A stretch of 64,000 nucleotides of DNA from Diplonema japonicum (GCA_964019335.1 OZ025650.1:1-64000), one strand, 5' to 3'; counted from the first letter of the stretch, positions 11,140-20,855 are shown. Made by a program: numbers and translations. Notes: generated by a model not told the origin, from the sequence alone.

Positions 11140-14010
11140 CTAAGCCTTAAACTCTATTACTTTCACCCCTTCGCTGCCCATAATAGCTGCGCCTCCTTCA
11201 AAGTTAAGAAGCTTCACAGGCTTCGAACTGAGGTCAATACTCAGTATAATGCTTGCGTGGGAGCTTGGTTCCGACTTTTTTGCAGTGTCATCAAATGGAT
11301 CGGCGTAGCGCGGCAAGGTGAGGGCCTCAGGTGCTGGGGGGGAATCGTAGAAGCTCAGGAGGTGTGCTTCATGGTGAGTCGCAACAAGGAGTTGTGTGCC
11401 ACATTGCACTCCGCATGTCAGATCGCATGGCATGCAGTGAGAGACAAGTGTGTAGGCCTTTTGTGTCTTCACTAGCACGTCGACACCACTGAGCGCCACA
11501 GCACACATCAACACATCTTGTTTGGGAGAGGCCAGTGCCACGCATGGCCCCGAGGTTGCAGACTCCACTCCATCGGCATCCATGACACCGTGGCCCTTGA
11601 GGTTCGTAGAAACGAAAACCCCATACTTGCTGTGCAGTACCACACCTCCAGCACCTGCTCCTCCAAGGTTTACCACTTTCTTAGGAAGTACCTTAACCAA
11701 AGGCAGAAGCAAGCCACTCCCTCCATCTTCAACCTTCCACACAAGCATGTATGCCGTGCCCTTGCGTGCCACAGTGAGATACAATTGGTCCTCTGCCGTT
11801 GTTAGGGTCAAGGGCACCGCGTTGCTGAAGTCACGCACCGTCAAAGATTGCGAAGGGTGGCACAATGAGTCGTGCAGCATCGTCAGTGTCATGTCGCCGC
11901 CATCATTCTGACAGACAGAGACAAGATACTTCCCAAAGATGTGACCGATGCGTCGACTGTTCCGTATTTCAGGAACTTCAGTAACACGCCATTTAAGCTC
12001 TTCTATTTGACCAGTCCATAGTTGGTGGCCCTGTGGCGTCTGGAGAATCCAAAACACTCCGTTGGGAGTGTGGGTCATGGTTAGAGGGGCAGGTGTAAGG
12101 GGCAAACATCGGGTAGTGTCGCATGTGGTTGTGAGAATATATTGCCCGCACCACACATCTTGTGATGGAAGGGTTCTGATGATAGGTCGTGGGATGGCTT
12201 CCAACTGTAGGATCGTCATGTGACTCATGTCTGTGCGGACAATACACACAGCACCCGACACGCACACCAGATACGCATGGTCTCCGCTAACGGTGATGCT
12301 TCTTGCGGTGCTTGGCAGCGCCTTCGCCTCAGAATTGTTTTGCAGGACCTTCCGTACGTCTTCACCGTCCCATGTACACACCCACACAGCACTATCCCCC
12401 ACAGCTACGGCAGACGCCTCAAGCCCCATGGGGTTGCTCCACGAATTTCTTTCAGCCATGTCCACATAGTGCACCTCCGTCGAAGTGATATATGCCAGTG
12501 CTGCGGTGCTCGCGTCTGCTTTTTGGATTGATATGTCAATCGATTCCATCAATTCCAGTGACTCAGGCCTGTAATAATAAATGCCTCTCGTGTGCACCAC
12601 AACGATGCAGGGCATCTTTTGCCGGTACCCATGCGTTGCTGTCAACACAACAGCTTCCTCAAGTGTCTCATGAGGGATAAAGGTTAGCTTGGAAGTGTGA
12701 AGGAACGTAGCACCCGCCTCATATGCCAGAACGAGATAAGGATGAGCACAGAAGAGGTCTGAGAAGGCAGGAATAGATGCGTGGGTAGAGAGCGAGGGAA
12801 GTAATTGGTATGCTTTACGTGCCCTGTGCACACGTCCGTTCTCGCCCACAGTGTACAGGTCGCTGTTCACGGCGAGTCCGTCTATGCACCGCAGCGTCCC
12901 AGGCAGAACAGAACACCCTTTGCCAGTGTCAGTCACTGTTGCTAAGCCGCACGCTTTGCCCCATATTACCATCAAGCCATCAAGCATCTCCGCGCCCATA
13001 GCTGCACCTACCAGACCCGTGTTCCTAAAGACGGCCTCTGTGCTCAGCGTGAGGTATCGTCGTGGCTTTCTGTCAGCCGTCAGATGGTCGCCGCACCGCA
13101 CGAGCAAAGCACACGCCGTGTTTGTACAGATGGCAAAGCACAGCTTGTCCCCTGGCACCTTGCGCACTGCAGTAGGGGTACCGATGTCAGAATCGACGTC
13201 CATCACGCACTCTAGCCCCCTGCTGCTGTACACCTCGATCTTGGAGGGGCAAACCAGCAGCAGAGCATCTTCTACACCTTCTATGGGCCACTGTGAAGGG
13301 TCAGACGCAGTAGTTAAAGGATGCATCACTGTCGTGCCAGGGGACAGGTTCCGGACAGACCATGCCGCTTCCTCCAACACAGACCCTCGTAATGACATGA
13401 CATGGAGGTGTGTGAGGGGGTACGGGTCCCCGTCCACCAATGGTGACCTGAGCAGCACGCCTATGCACAGCTTTCCTTCGTAATCTCGAGATGGATGTGG
13501 ACATGCTGACACCACCTCACACCCTTTACTTACGCGCCGGGTCGTGGGCAGCATCCTAACGACGCCAGGGGACTCGGGTGCCTCGCGTAATGTGATGAAG
13601 GTAATGTAGTGGTGGAAGGGGAACACTAGAAGCTTCCTGTGTTGTCCAGGGCTGCCCATGACGAAGGGGTCGTACTGTTCCTCAGGTGCTGCTGGTAGCT
13701 TTACGGCACCAACCCTGCATAGCTGTGCCTCTTGCAAAGATGGCTTGTACACCTTTACTTCTCCACTGCTGAATACAACACCTAGATACCACAGTCTCGT
13801 GTCGCATGAAGGCACCGACACAAGCCGCAGTGCACCATCCTCAACACGGTATTCCTTGACGAGTGATAGACCCATCTTAGCCTTCTCGTACATCTCAATA
13901 CATCCGCCAGCCCTCAACACGACGACACTCCTACCAGCATCTCGCAAAAACTGCTCACAAACTACTGACACAGGTCCTTCATTGGTCCCTTCCACCTCTT
14001 TCGCCTCCAT
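11140..14010 (-). CDS. Beta-propeller protein of DDB1/CPSF160/SF3b3 type (divergent)
   Basis: 956 residues in one exon, rich in short beta strands throughout. The N-terminus (VVVLRAGGCIEMYEKAK, then KEYRVEDGALRLVS) follows the pattern of the first propeller of the DDB1/CPSF-A/SF3b130 superfamily, as do later segments such as LLLVCPSKIEVYSSRG. Relatives are usually 1100-1400 residues, so this one is short. Members act in ubiquitin ligase, mRNA 3'-end cleavage or spliceosome complexes; I cannot tell which applies. A different multi-propeller protein remains possible. The start is set by an acceptor (AAAGAACCGTCAG) just before ATG 14010; the spacer to the next gene is only 77 nt. Confidence 0.55.
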   Translation of the reverse strand: MEAKEVEGTNEGPVSVVCEQFLRDAGRSVVVLRAGGCIEMYEKAKMGLSLVKEYRVEDGALRLVSVPSCDTRLWYLGVVFSSGEVKVYKPSLQEAQLCRVGAVKLPAAPEEQYDPFVMGSPGQHRKLLVFPFHHYITFITLREAPESPGVVRMLPTTRRVSKGCEVVSACPHPSRDYEGKLCIGVLLRSPLVDGDPYPLTHLHVMSLRGSVLEEAAWSVRNLSPGTTVMHPLTTASDPSQWPIEGVEDALLLVCPSKIEVYSSRGLECVMDVDSDIGTPTAVRKVPGDKLCFAICTNTACALLVRCGDHLTADRKPRRYLTLSTEAVFRNTGLVGAAMGAEMLDGLMVIWGKACGLATVTDTGKGCSVLPGTLRCIDGLAVNSDLYTVGENGRVHRARKAYQLLPSLSTHASIPAFSDLFCAHPYLVLAYEAGATFLHTSKLTFIPHETLEEAVVLTATHGYRQKMPCIVVVHTRGIYYYRPESLELMESIDISIQKADASTAALAYITSTEVHYVDMAERNSWSNPMGLEASAVAVGDSAVWVCTWDGEDVRKVLQNNSEAKALPSTARSITVSGDHAYLVCVSGAVCIVRTDMSHMTILQLEAIPRPIIRTLPSQDVWCGQYILTTTCDTTRCLPLTPAPLTMTHTPNGVFWILQTPQGHQLWTGQIEELKWRVTEVPEIRNSRRIGHIFGKYLVSVCQNDGGDMTLTMLHDSLCHPSQSLTVRDFSNAVPLTLTTAEDQLYLTVARKGTAYMLVWKVEDGGSGLLLPLVKVLPKKVVNLGGAGAGGVVLHSKYGVFVSTNLKGHGVMDADGVESATSGPCVALASPKQDVLMCAVALSGVDVLVKTQKAYTLVSHCMPCDLTCGVQCGTQLLVATHHEAHLLSFYDSPPAPEALTLPRYADPFDDTAKKSEPSSHASIILSIDLSSKPVKLLNFEGGAAIMGSEGVKVIEFKA

Positions 14011-14087
14011 CTCCTGACGGTTCTTTAAGTAAGTGCTTTCACTTGTTTTTTATGCACTAAATAAATACAAAGATAGAAAGGGATGCC

Positions 14088-14906
14088 TCACTCAACACCT
14101 GAGAAATCGTTTCTCGTGTTGCGCTTCTGGATCACTTTGAGATATCCCTGGTAACTTGATTTCGTATCGATTGCCTGATTGTCGAGCGTCTTCACAGATT
14201 GCATCTTCTCCAGAAAGTCATCGAGACTAGAGGGGATCCGCAAATCACAAAGAAGAGAACTAAGATAGTCGACGGGGAGGGTGGGTCGGTAGGACTGGAG
14301 AAGTGATCCGTAAGAAGATTCTAGGAAACTGGGGGTAAAAAGGCGTAGAAGCTTTCTGGAAAGGATGGGGGAGGAGGGGAACAGAGCGATGAGGGAAGAG
14401 AGACTCTTTGTTGTCACCGCACGCAGCACAGAGAGGGCATGGCGGAGAGAGGGGTGCTTCAGCGTCTTGCGAGAACATGTAACCAGCTCAGCATCAATAT
14501 CGAAAACTGTCCCTGTGAAGGCCAAGAGAATGATTCTACAAGCGATTATATCAGGGGACCTTCCATGCCCAGGCAGTCCCTTAAGCTTCGCAAGGCACAC
14601 CTTCAGCCCAGCTACGTCGCCATCCTCAACACACATCATGAAATGCAGCGCGTAGCATAGTGCCGCGAACCTGCCCCCCAACCCTTGCACTACCAAATCT
14701 TGCCTGATACTGCGCATCTGCCCCCAGCAGAATCGTCTCCTCTTCTCTCCTTCCAGATTCCTTCGTTTCATTATAACGTGTCTCAATGACTTCATCAACA
14801 TTTTCCGCGGCCTAACCTGCGCCATCTTCGGCAATGACGCTGGCCGGAAGTACTCTTTCTCGAGGCTCTTGCTCGTTCCTTTTTCTTTGATATCTTTTTT
14901 TTTCAT
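14088..14906 (-). CDS. SAC3/GANP-domain protein (THP3/LENG8-like)
   Basis: 272 residues. The central stretch FCWGQMRSIRQDLVVQ, followed by a helix ending in a GD-containing turn and then AGLKVCLAKLKGL, matches the SAC3/GANP signature (EQFKSIRQDL.VQ ... NQCQ.QLK) seen in THP3/LENG8 and SAC3. Those proteins take part in mRNA maturation and export or in PCI-domain complexes. The N-terminus is strongly basic. It is shorter than most family members, and the distal region is divergent. The start follows a clear acceptor (AAAATACTATTGCAG). The role in mRNA metabolism is inferred from the domain. Confidence 0.72.
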   Translation of the reverse strand: MKKKDIKEKGTSKSLEKEYFRPASLPKMAQVRPRKMLMKSLRHVIMKRRNLEGEKRRRFCWGQMRSIRQDLVVQGLGGRFAALCYALHFMMCVEDGDVAGLKVCLAKLKGLPGHGRSPDIIACRIILLAFTGTVFDIDAELVTCSRKTLKHPSLRHALSVLRAVTTKSLSSLIALFPSSPILSRKLLRLFTPSFLESSYGSLLQSYRPTLPVDYLSSLLCDLRIPSSLDDFLEKMQSVKTLDNQAIDTKSSYQGYLKVIQKRNTRNDFSGVE

Positions 14907-15032
14907 TGCTTATGATGATCCCCGGCGTTTCTGCAATAGTATTTTCAAAGCTACACAAGGAAACATTCAAAAAAAAAAGCCACCACACGCCCCCGTCCCC
15001 TTCTCTTGTGTAATAAAGTTAAACCTGTTAAA

Positions 15033-15055
15033 CCCCCCCCCCCCCCCCCCCCCCC
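15033..15055. repeat. Pure C23 tract
   Basis: An uninterrupted run of about 23 C on the plus strand (G on the transcribed strand), about 50 nt past the stop of the MbtH-thioesterase gene. Similar runs recur in other spacers of the window. Confidence 0.9.
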
Positions 15056-15105
15056 TCTCAGTACGATAGCCACCACCTAAAGAAACCCTTGAACCTGCAA
15101 CAAGG

Positions 15106-16218
15106 CTAGTGCTTCCGATGATCAGCGAGGATGTCCCTCGCCAGCATCTTGCAGACGAGGTCGTGGGCCTTTTCTATGAAGAAGTGTCCACCTTCGAAGA
15201 TGCGGAGCTGGGCGGGCTTGGGGTGCGTGGAAGAGAGCCGCCCCCAATTGGCGAGTGAGGACTTCGTGATCTCCCGTTCGCCTTGCCCTCCGTAGCCGTA
15301 GAACACAGTGTCGAGGAGCACCTGTCTGCCACTCTCGAGATCCGCAAGCCACCTGGAAGCATCGTCCTCGTCTTGCTCAGAGAGCTTCGAGTCAGCCCTG
15401 TACAGGGGGATCATCATCTTCATTAAGTCAGGCGATTGGAGCAAAGCGTCAGGCAGACCTCCCACCGACGTGAGCTGGTCGATGATGCCCTTATCGGTAA
15501 GCCTGTCGAGGATGGGGTCGGTGCAAGGAACGAACTTCGGGTTCTGCGAGCACATCACCATCTTGTCCGGCCATGTGCTGTGGTTCTCCTTCAGGTAGCA
15601 CGCTAGCTCCGTCGACAGGTAGCACCCCATCGAGTAACCTAGGAACGCGTAGTCAGGTGCACCCTTAATGGCCGGTAAGATGGCCTCGCTGCACTCTTTC
15701 ACAAAAGTGGGAAGGTGGTCGATGGGTGCCTGGCCCATACGGCGACCGTGGCCTGGGTACTGCACAGCGACCACCTCGATCTGTGGAGGCATAAGGGACT
15801 GCACGTCTTTCACAAAGTCAGCGCTGCCTCCGAGATAGGGAAAGCAGAAAAGACGGATAACAGCTTTAGGTCGGTCACCAAAGGTGAGGATCCACGGGTT
15901 TTTAACGATCTTTTGCATGGTCCGTGAGCCAGGCATGCGTTTTACCTTCTCAAGTTGTGGTGTGGGAATAGCTTGTCTTTCAGCTGCCTTCTTGCGCTGC
16001 TGCACTTTGCTTCTGTACACGTCCCACTCTTCCATTTCCCTTCTCACACTCGCAGGCCTCATGTCTTTCCATAATTTCTCAATCTGCGCTAAGCACTCCT
16101 CATGGCCCATCCCCTTTCCAACAACCCTCCACCCATCCGGTACCTTTCCTCCGTCAAGAGCCTCGCAGTACTGTTCCTCTTCGTTCACTAATATGCAATA
16201 CTTATCCTCATACGGCAT
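15106..16218 (-). CDS. MbtH-like domain fused to type II thioesterase
   Basis: 370 residues from ATG 16218. Residues 1-60 match the MbtH family: NEEEQ (12-16), VPDGW (26-30), Cys42 and WKDMRPASVR (50-59), in the usual order and spacing. MbtH proteins bind and activate adenylation domains of nonribosomal peptide synthetases. The family's SLWP motif is replaced by CEAL, so the binding face differs. After a basic linker (about 65-107) comes an alpha/beta-hydrolase of the type II thioesterase family: FCFPYLGG (124-131), YPGHGRR, nucleophile Ser196 in GYSMG and His345 in GGHFFI. The usual acidic residue (GRDD region) is not obvious. Type II thioesterases clear wrongly loaded carrier proteins of peptide or polyketide synthases. 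ATG 16248 is in frame but lies before the best acceptor, so 16218 is preferred. No synthetase lies in the window. Confidence 0.85.
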   Translation of the reverse strand: MPYEDKYCILVNEEEQYCEALDGGKVPDGWRVVGKGMGHEECLAQIEKLWKDMRPASVRREMEEWDVYRSKVQQRKKAAERQAIPTPQLEKVKRMPGSRTMQKIVKNPWILTFGDRPKAVIRLFCFPYLGGSADFVKDVQSLMPPQIEVVAVQYPGHGRRMGQAPIDHLPTFVKECSEAILPAIKGAPDYAFLGYSMGCYLSTELACYLKENHSTWPDKMVMCSQNPKFVPCTDPILDRLTDKGIIDQLTSVGGLPDALLQSPDLMKMMIPLYRADSKLSEQDEDDASRWLADLESGRQVLLDTVFYGYGGQGEREITKSSLANWGRLSSTHPKPAQLRIFEGGHFFIEKAHDLVCKMLARDILADHRKH

Positions 16219-16290
16219 ATGTGTGGGTGTAAGAAAGACTGTAAACATCCGTGTTGGGTGGTTACCAATAAGTTAAAAATAAGAGAGAGA
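16219..16290 (-). promoter_or_regulatory. Predicted SL trans-splice acceptor for the MbtH-thioesterase gene
   Basis: On the minus strand a pyrimidine tract (CCCTCTCTCTCTTATTTT) and an A-containing branch-like region are followed by TTTACAG. The AG is at 16239-16240. It is the first AG after the tract and decides between ATG 16248 (removed) and ATG 16218 (kept). Confidence 0.6.
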
Positions 16291-16394
16291 GGGAAAATCA
16301 TAAAGATGAGGTAGGAAGTAAAGGAGAAAAAAAAAGGAGGCAATAAAAAAAAGGGATGGAAGATGAAGGAAGGTACTTTAAGAAATAAATAAAA

Positions 16395-16617
16395 CCCCCC
16401 CCCGCGAACCAAAAAAAAAACGAATCAACCCCCCCCCGCAATCCTTTCAGTTCCTTTTCTTGTAAGTTGCACGAAAGAAAAAGAAGCATGAAAAAAAACC
16501 AATTATTTGAGAAGAAAAAAATGCTTTTCTTCAGCCAACCCCCCCCCGGAAACCGTTAGGTAAAAAGAGAAAAAAATCGGTGCACACCGAAAGGGAAAAA
16601 AATAACCAACCCCCCCC
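16395..16617. repeat. Four C8-C9 tracts spaced over 220 nt
   Basis: Runs of 8-9 C lie at 16395-16403, 16429-16437, 16539-16547 and 16610-16617, three of them in a CAACCCCCCCC context. On the transcribed strand they read as G8-9, so the RNA between the hydrolase and thioesterase genes could form G-quadruplexes. The last tract is 37 nt past the hydrolase stop codon. Confidence 0.8.
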
Positions 16618-16654
16618 AGAAGTGAACCCCTGTCAGTTTTCACCGAATCACTGC

Positions 16655-17974
16655 CTAGTAACGGTAGTGAGCGGGCTTGAAGGGACCCTCCACGGAGACA
16701 CCGATGTACTCAGCCTGCTTGGCGTTAAGCTTGGTGAGCTTGGCACCAAGCTTGTTAAGGTGCGCGGCGGCAACCTTCTCGTCGAGCTCCTTGGGGAGGA
16801 GGAAGACCTCAGTCTGGATACCCTTGGGGTACTTGTCGTTGTCCTTGTTGGTCCAAAGGTCGATCTGCGCAAGCACCTGGTTGGAGAAGGAGTTCGACAT
16901 CACGAACGAAGGGTGGCCGGTGGCGCAACCAAGGTTCACAAGCCTGCCCTCAGCAAGAAGGATGATGTGCCTGCCGCTGGGCATGGTGTACCTGTCCACC
17001 TGGGGCTTCACCTCGATCTTCTCCTTGCAGTTCTCGTTCAACCAGGCGACCTGGATCTCAGTGTCGAAGTGCCCGATGTTGCACACGATGGCGTCGTTCA
17101 TCATCTTGGGGAAGTGCTCCTTGGTGATGATGTCGTCGTTGCCGGTGGTCGTCACGAAGATGTGGCACTCCTCAACAACGTCCTCCATGAGCACCACCTG
17201 GTACCCCTCCATGAGCGCCTGCAGGGCGTTGATGGGGTCGATCTCGGTCACCATGACACGCGCACCGAAGTTGCGGAGGGCGGCGGCGCACCCCTTACCA
17301 ACGTCACCGTACCCCGCAACGACGCAGGTCTTACCGGCGATCATGACGTCAGTGGCACGCTTGATCCCGTCGACAAGGGACTCACGGCAGCCGTACAGGT
17401 TGTCGAACTTGGACTTGGTGACGGAGTCGTTCACGTTGATACCAGGGAAGGGGAGGGTCTTGTTCTTGCACCTCTTGAAGAGGGCCTTCACACCGGTGGT
17501 GGTCTCCTCGGAGACACCCACGATGCCCTTCACAAGGTCGTTGTCGAAGCCCTTGGAGAGCACAAGGTTGGTCAGGTCACCACCGTCGTCAAGGAGGATG
17601 TTGGGGTACCCGTTGCCGGAGAAGCCCTTGATGGTCTGCTCCACGCACCAGTTGTACTCGTCCTCGGTCTCACCCTTCCATGCGAAGGTGGGGATCCCGG
17701 CCTTGGCCATGGCGGCGGCGGCGTGGTCCTGGGTGGAGAAGATGTTGCACGACGACCACCTCACCTCAGCACCGAGGGCCTTGAGGGTCTCCATGAGCAC
17801 GGCAGTCTGGATGGTCATGTGGAGGCACCCAGCCACCTTGGCACCAGCAAGGGGCTTCTTCTCACCGTACTCCTCACGGAGCTCCATGAGACCAGGCATC
17901 TCGTTCTCAGCAAGCTCGATCTCCTTGCGCCCGAACTCAGCGAGCGAGATGTCCTTAACCTTGTAGTCAGTCAT
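16655..17974 (-). CDS. ahcY: Adenosylhomocysteinase (S-adenosylhomocysteine hydrolase)
   Basis: 439 residues, complete and uninterrupted. It converts S-adenosylhomocysteine to adenosine and homocysteine in the methyl cycle, using bound NAD+. The NAD-binding loop GYGDVGKG is at 221-228; substrate-site segments [28 protein letters not shown] and the C-terminal KPAHYRY are all intact, and the length is normal for the family. The coding sequence strongly prefers C- and G-ending codons compared with neighbours and has no intron, as expected for high expression. An acceptor (TTTTAACTCCTTCAG) lies just upstream of the ATG. Confidence 0.99.
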   Translation of the reverse strand: MTDYKVKDISLAEFGRKEIELAENEMPGLMELREEYGEKKPLAGAKVAGCLHMTIQTAVLMETLKALGAEVRWSSCNIFSTQDHAAAAMAKAGIPTFAWKGETEDEYNWCVEQTIKGFSGNGYPNILLDDGGDLTNLVLSKGFDNDLVKGIVGVSEETTTGVKALFKRCKNKTLPFPGINVNDSVTKSKFDNLYGCRESLVDGIKRATDVMIAGKTCVVAGYGDVGKGCAAALRNFGARVMVTEIDPINALQALMEGYQVVLMEDVVEECHIFVTTTGNDDIITKEHFPKMMNDAIVCNIGHFDTEIQVAWLNENCKEKIEVKPQVDRYTMPSGRHIILLAEGRLVNLGCATGHPSFVMSNSFSNQVLAQIDLWTNKDNDKYPKGIQTEVFLLPKELDEKVAAAHLNKLGAKLTKLNAKQAEYIGVSVEGPFKPAHYRY

Positions 17975-18853
17975 TTTGATGTTTTTTGTTTTGTTGATAA
18001 TAACCTGAAGGAGTTAAAACCGTGTTTGACAGCACAAGCAAAAAGAAGCTATTCACGGCACAATATAAAAAAAAGAAGAAAGGGAGAGTCGAGAAGGAGG
18101 CGAAAGGAAGTACCCAGAAGAAAAGGAGGGGCCGAAACAAAAACGAGCGCACAGACACTATATTTCCATTCTTATTTTAACGTCCTTCCCCCGTTCCCCT
18201 TGTTTTCTCCTCCCCCAGTTTTCTTGTCCCATCTTTCTCTCCCTTCCGAATCGAAGAAAGGGGCGTGTGGCGGGGGAAGGGAAAAAACAAAAACAAAATC
18301 AAAAAACAATAGACATATATTGGACAGCGCACTCATTTCTTCTCTCCAGCGGGACTATCAAAAAAAAAAAAAGAAGAAGAATCGAATATTTCTGTACAGA
18401 GTATTTTTCTTCTTTTTGAAGAGAAGCCGTAAAATATTCTTCTTTTTCTTCTTTTCTTTTTTCTTTTTTGAATTGGATCACAAGAATAGATATCTTTTTC
18501 TCTTTTCCGACGCTTCATCCTCTTGCTTCTTGTTTTCGAGAACAAAATTACAGCTATAAAGTGATGTCAAAGTACCAGCCGTTTAAAAAAAAAAATGATT
18601 GACAATGCACAAGGGTGTCGACATTGTTTCGTAGAAACCTCCCTCTAAACGTTTAGTCTTGTCACTAATTGACTACAGCGGCTTTTGAAGAAAAATAAAT
18701 TGAATTTTATTAATACAAAGAGCCCTTTTTTTTCCCCTTCTTTTTTTTAAATCTCTTTTTTTTCCCCCCGTTCAGTCAAAAAAAAAAACACGAGATGAAA
18801 AAAAAACCTCCACAAAACGTTGAACAAAAAAATTGGGGGGGGGGGGAATACAA
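17975..18853. other. Spacer without recognised gene
   Basis: Holds the SL acceptor of the hydrolase gene next to 17975, then A/G-rich and T-rich low-complexity sequence. A short complex stretch at 18600-18700 showed no coding or RNA signature that I recognise. Confidence 0.6.
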
Positions 18854-20056
18854 TCAGTTCGTGCAGAATGAGCTTACCCATTCCACCCCGGAGGACCCAG
18901 GGGTGTCTTTTTGGCAGTTCCCTGACACCTGATATTGAGGAATGTTCAGTCCTGTGCAATCATTGCTGAGGATGAAGGTGTTGTACGTCATTCCAAAATT
19001 CGTGCAGTTGTTGATGTACAAGGAACCGCCGCCTGCAGATTGGAGGCAAGTGTTTTGTGGGAAAGTATACGGGGTGCAAGACCCGCAAGTGGAGTTTGTA
19101 CAGATTTTTTGAGTGAATGACCCAGACGGCGGTGGCGACGGTGTTGGGGGCGGTGTACCACCGACAATAGACGTAGCAGGCCAGTCTGCAATCAAACACA
19201 GATTATCTCCCCTCAATATTCGTATATATCCACCCTCCCCCCACCCAACTCCCCACGAATTCTTCACAATCCACGCGTTCTTCGTAAAACCAACCACCAA
19301 TGCTGAATGGTTCTCCTCCACGCCTACGCATTCTACCAAAACGCCAGAAATGTAATTCTGCCAAGTTGTGGCATCAACACCAACTGATAAAGGCCCGTTC
19401 TGTGATATCCATTGTGCCATGGAATCTTCATAAGGTTGGGTTGAAGAGTACCCTGAGATCAATGCTCCAGGGCGTAGCCCTGAAAGGTCACATGAAGTTT
19501 CTTGGCCTATGTAAGGGAAGGAATTCTCTGTGCCGATAACACCTCCATGGGTCTCGAGAAGCCATTTCCATGTGGCAATGGTATCACCACCGCTGCATGT
19601 TCCTGTTGAACATGACACCAGCTCCTGTTCAGACAAGGAAGTGAGGTTTTTGCCGGACAGGAACCATTGTCCTTCAATGCTGCCTGTTGCTGCAAAGGCG
19701 TAAGATGCCAAGCAGCCTTCTTGGTTTTTCACGCGGGTTACGGCACCATAGGCTCGCCAGTCGATCGGTTGTGGAGGCTGGGTGTTTGTAGGTGCTTGTT
19801 TTAATGAGGTGCGTTCTCTCTTCCCCCTCCCCTTTGATAGGTATTGTGTTCTGAACTCGTCTCTTGTCAAATCGGACAGCAAGCCCCCCAAGCTCCCCTT
19901 TTCCTTTATCATTCGCAAATTAGTCTCCCATATGCCCCTTCGCTTCTCGTCTTCTGCGTCGCTGCTATACTGTTTATGATACTTTGCTTTGTACCCCTCC
20001 CAGTCGGTCGCCCCCACCATGCTGACCAACAATGCTAGCGTTGTTGTTAATTTCAT
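18854..20056 (-). CDS. Papain-family (C1A) cathepsin-like protein with catalytic Cys replaced by Ser
   Basis: 400 residues. Signal peptide (about 1-16), I29-like propeptide (17-85), then a cathepsin L-like domain. The active-site block reads NQEGCLASYAF; aligned with the usual QGQCGSCWAF, Ser118 (codon TCT, plus positions 19703-19705) occupies the catalytic Cys position and Trp is replaced by Tyr. Gln112, His250 (ENHSALVVGF) and Asn266 (KNSWGVGWGEGGY) are kept. A Pro-rich hinge near 300 leads to a Cys-rich extension of about 85 residues. Ser-for-Cys members are known among silicateins and Plasmodium SERA proteins, where protease activity is lost or altered. The protein is probably secreted or lysosomal. 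The nearest acceptor is at about 20203. Confidence 0.93.
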   Translation of the reverse strand: MKLTTTLALLVSMVGATDWEGYKAKYHKQYSSDAEDEKRRGIWETNLRMIKEKGSLGGLLSDLTRDEFRTQYLSKGRGKRERTSLKQAPTNTQPPQPIDWRAYGAVTRVKNQEGCLASYAFAATGSIEGQWFLSGKNLTSLSEQELVSCSTGTCSGGDTIATWKWLLETHGGVIGTENSFPYIGQETSCDLSGLRPGALISGYSSTQPYEDSMAQWISQNGPLSVGVDATTWQNYISGVLVECVGVEENHSALVVGFTKNAWIVKNSWGVGWGEGGYIRILRGDNLCLIADWPATSIVGGTPPPTPSPPPSGSFTQKICTNSTCGSCTPYTFPQNTCLQSAGGGSLYINNCTNFGMTYNTFILSNDCTGLNIPQYQVSGNCQKDTPGSSGVEWVSSFCTN

Positions 20057-20855
20057 TTTTTTTTCTTTTTTTTTTCTCTTTTATCTTGTTCGTTATTTCT
20101 TTTTTTTATATTTTTTATATAATTTTCTTTCTTTTCTTGAATGGGTCCTCCCTTTCCCAACCTTTGGTTTTTTTTTCTTCTTTTTTTCTTTTTAAAATGT
20201 TGCTAATTTGAAAAAAAAAATGAAAATGTGAGGCTGGCGCGGGGGTGGAAAAAAAAACCTTGAAACAGAAGGTGAAAAAGGGGGAAACTAAAAAAGGTGA
20301 AAAAAAGGAGGGGGGGCCGTATGTGGATAAAAGAAAAAAATGAAAAAAAAAAAAGATGTCTTTGAGGGACCTGCAGTATGTGACAGGATCGCCCAATATA
20401 AAAAGAGAAATGGAACGAGGAATGTAGCTTTTTCTTTTTGAAAATAAAAGGGAGGGTATAACTTTTCTTTTCCGTCTTTTTTCTTTTTCTGTTTTACTTT
20501 TTTCTTGCCTGAAACCCTTATCGAGACCATGCTGCCGAACTTAAAACCTTCCCTTCAAAAGGCGCTTGGTCATTGAAAAAAAAACATTCTTCTCCAAATC
20601 GAATGAGGGAAAAAAGAAAAAAAAAATCCATTTTTTTCGTCGCTTTCCTTTTTTTTTTAACTCTTTTTTCAAAACCTTTTTCTTTTTTTTCTAAATTACC
20701 ATTTCAAAGAAAAAAACTTTTTCCTCACAGTGACAAAGTTCCATTTCTATCGGGGGGTTGGGTGACAAAAAGAAAATTGATGTGGGGGGAGTGAAAAAAA
20801 AAAAAACACTAAAAAAAAAAAAAAAAAAAAAAAATATATATGATCAAAAAAATTC
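20057..20855. other. Low-complexity spacer
   Basis: Dominated by poly(A)/poly(T) runs, including an A-rich stretch at 20811-20834. An SL acceptor for the cathepsin-like gene lies near 20203. A 45-nt segment at 20351-20395 resembles part of the repeat near 57.2 kb. No gene seen. Confidence 0.6.
20351..20395 (-). repeat. Short dispersed repeat module next to a homopolymer
   Basis: This segment shares CTGCAGTATGTG and flanking bases with 57191-57232. In both places an A tract lies immediately to the left, so on the minus strand each module ends in a T run. Confidence 0.55.

Noticed and set aside
16219-16248. Ten-residue N-terminal extension of the MbtH-thioesterase protein
   Set aside because: The upstream ATG lies before the best SL acceptor, and MbtH domains normally begin close to the conserved core.
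16580-18559. Long plus-strand open frames opposite the adenosylhomocysteinase gene (659 and 429 codons)
   Set aside because: They are antisense shadows created by the strong codon bias of a certain minus-strand gene; they have no domain and would break the strand rule.
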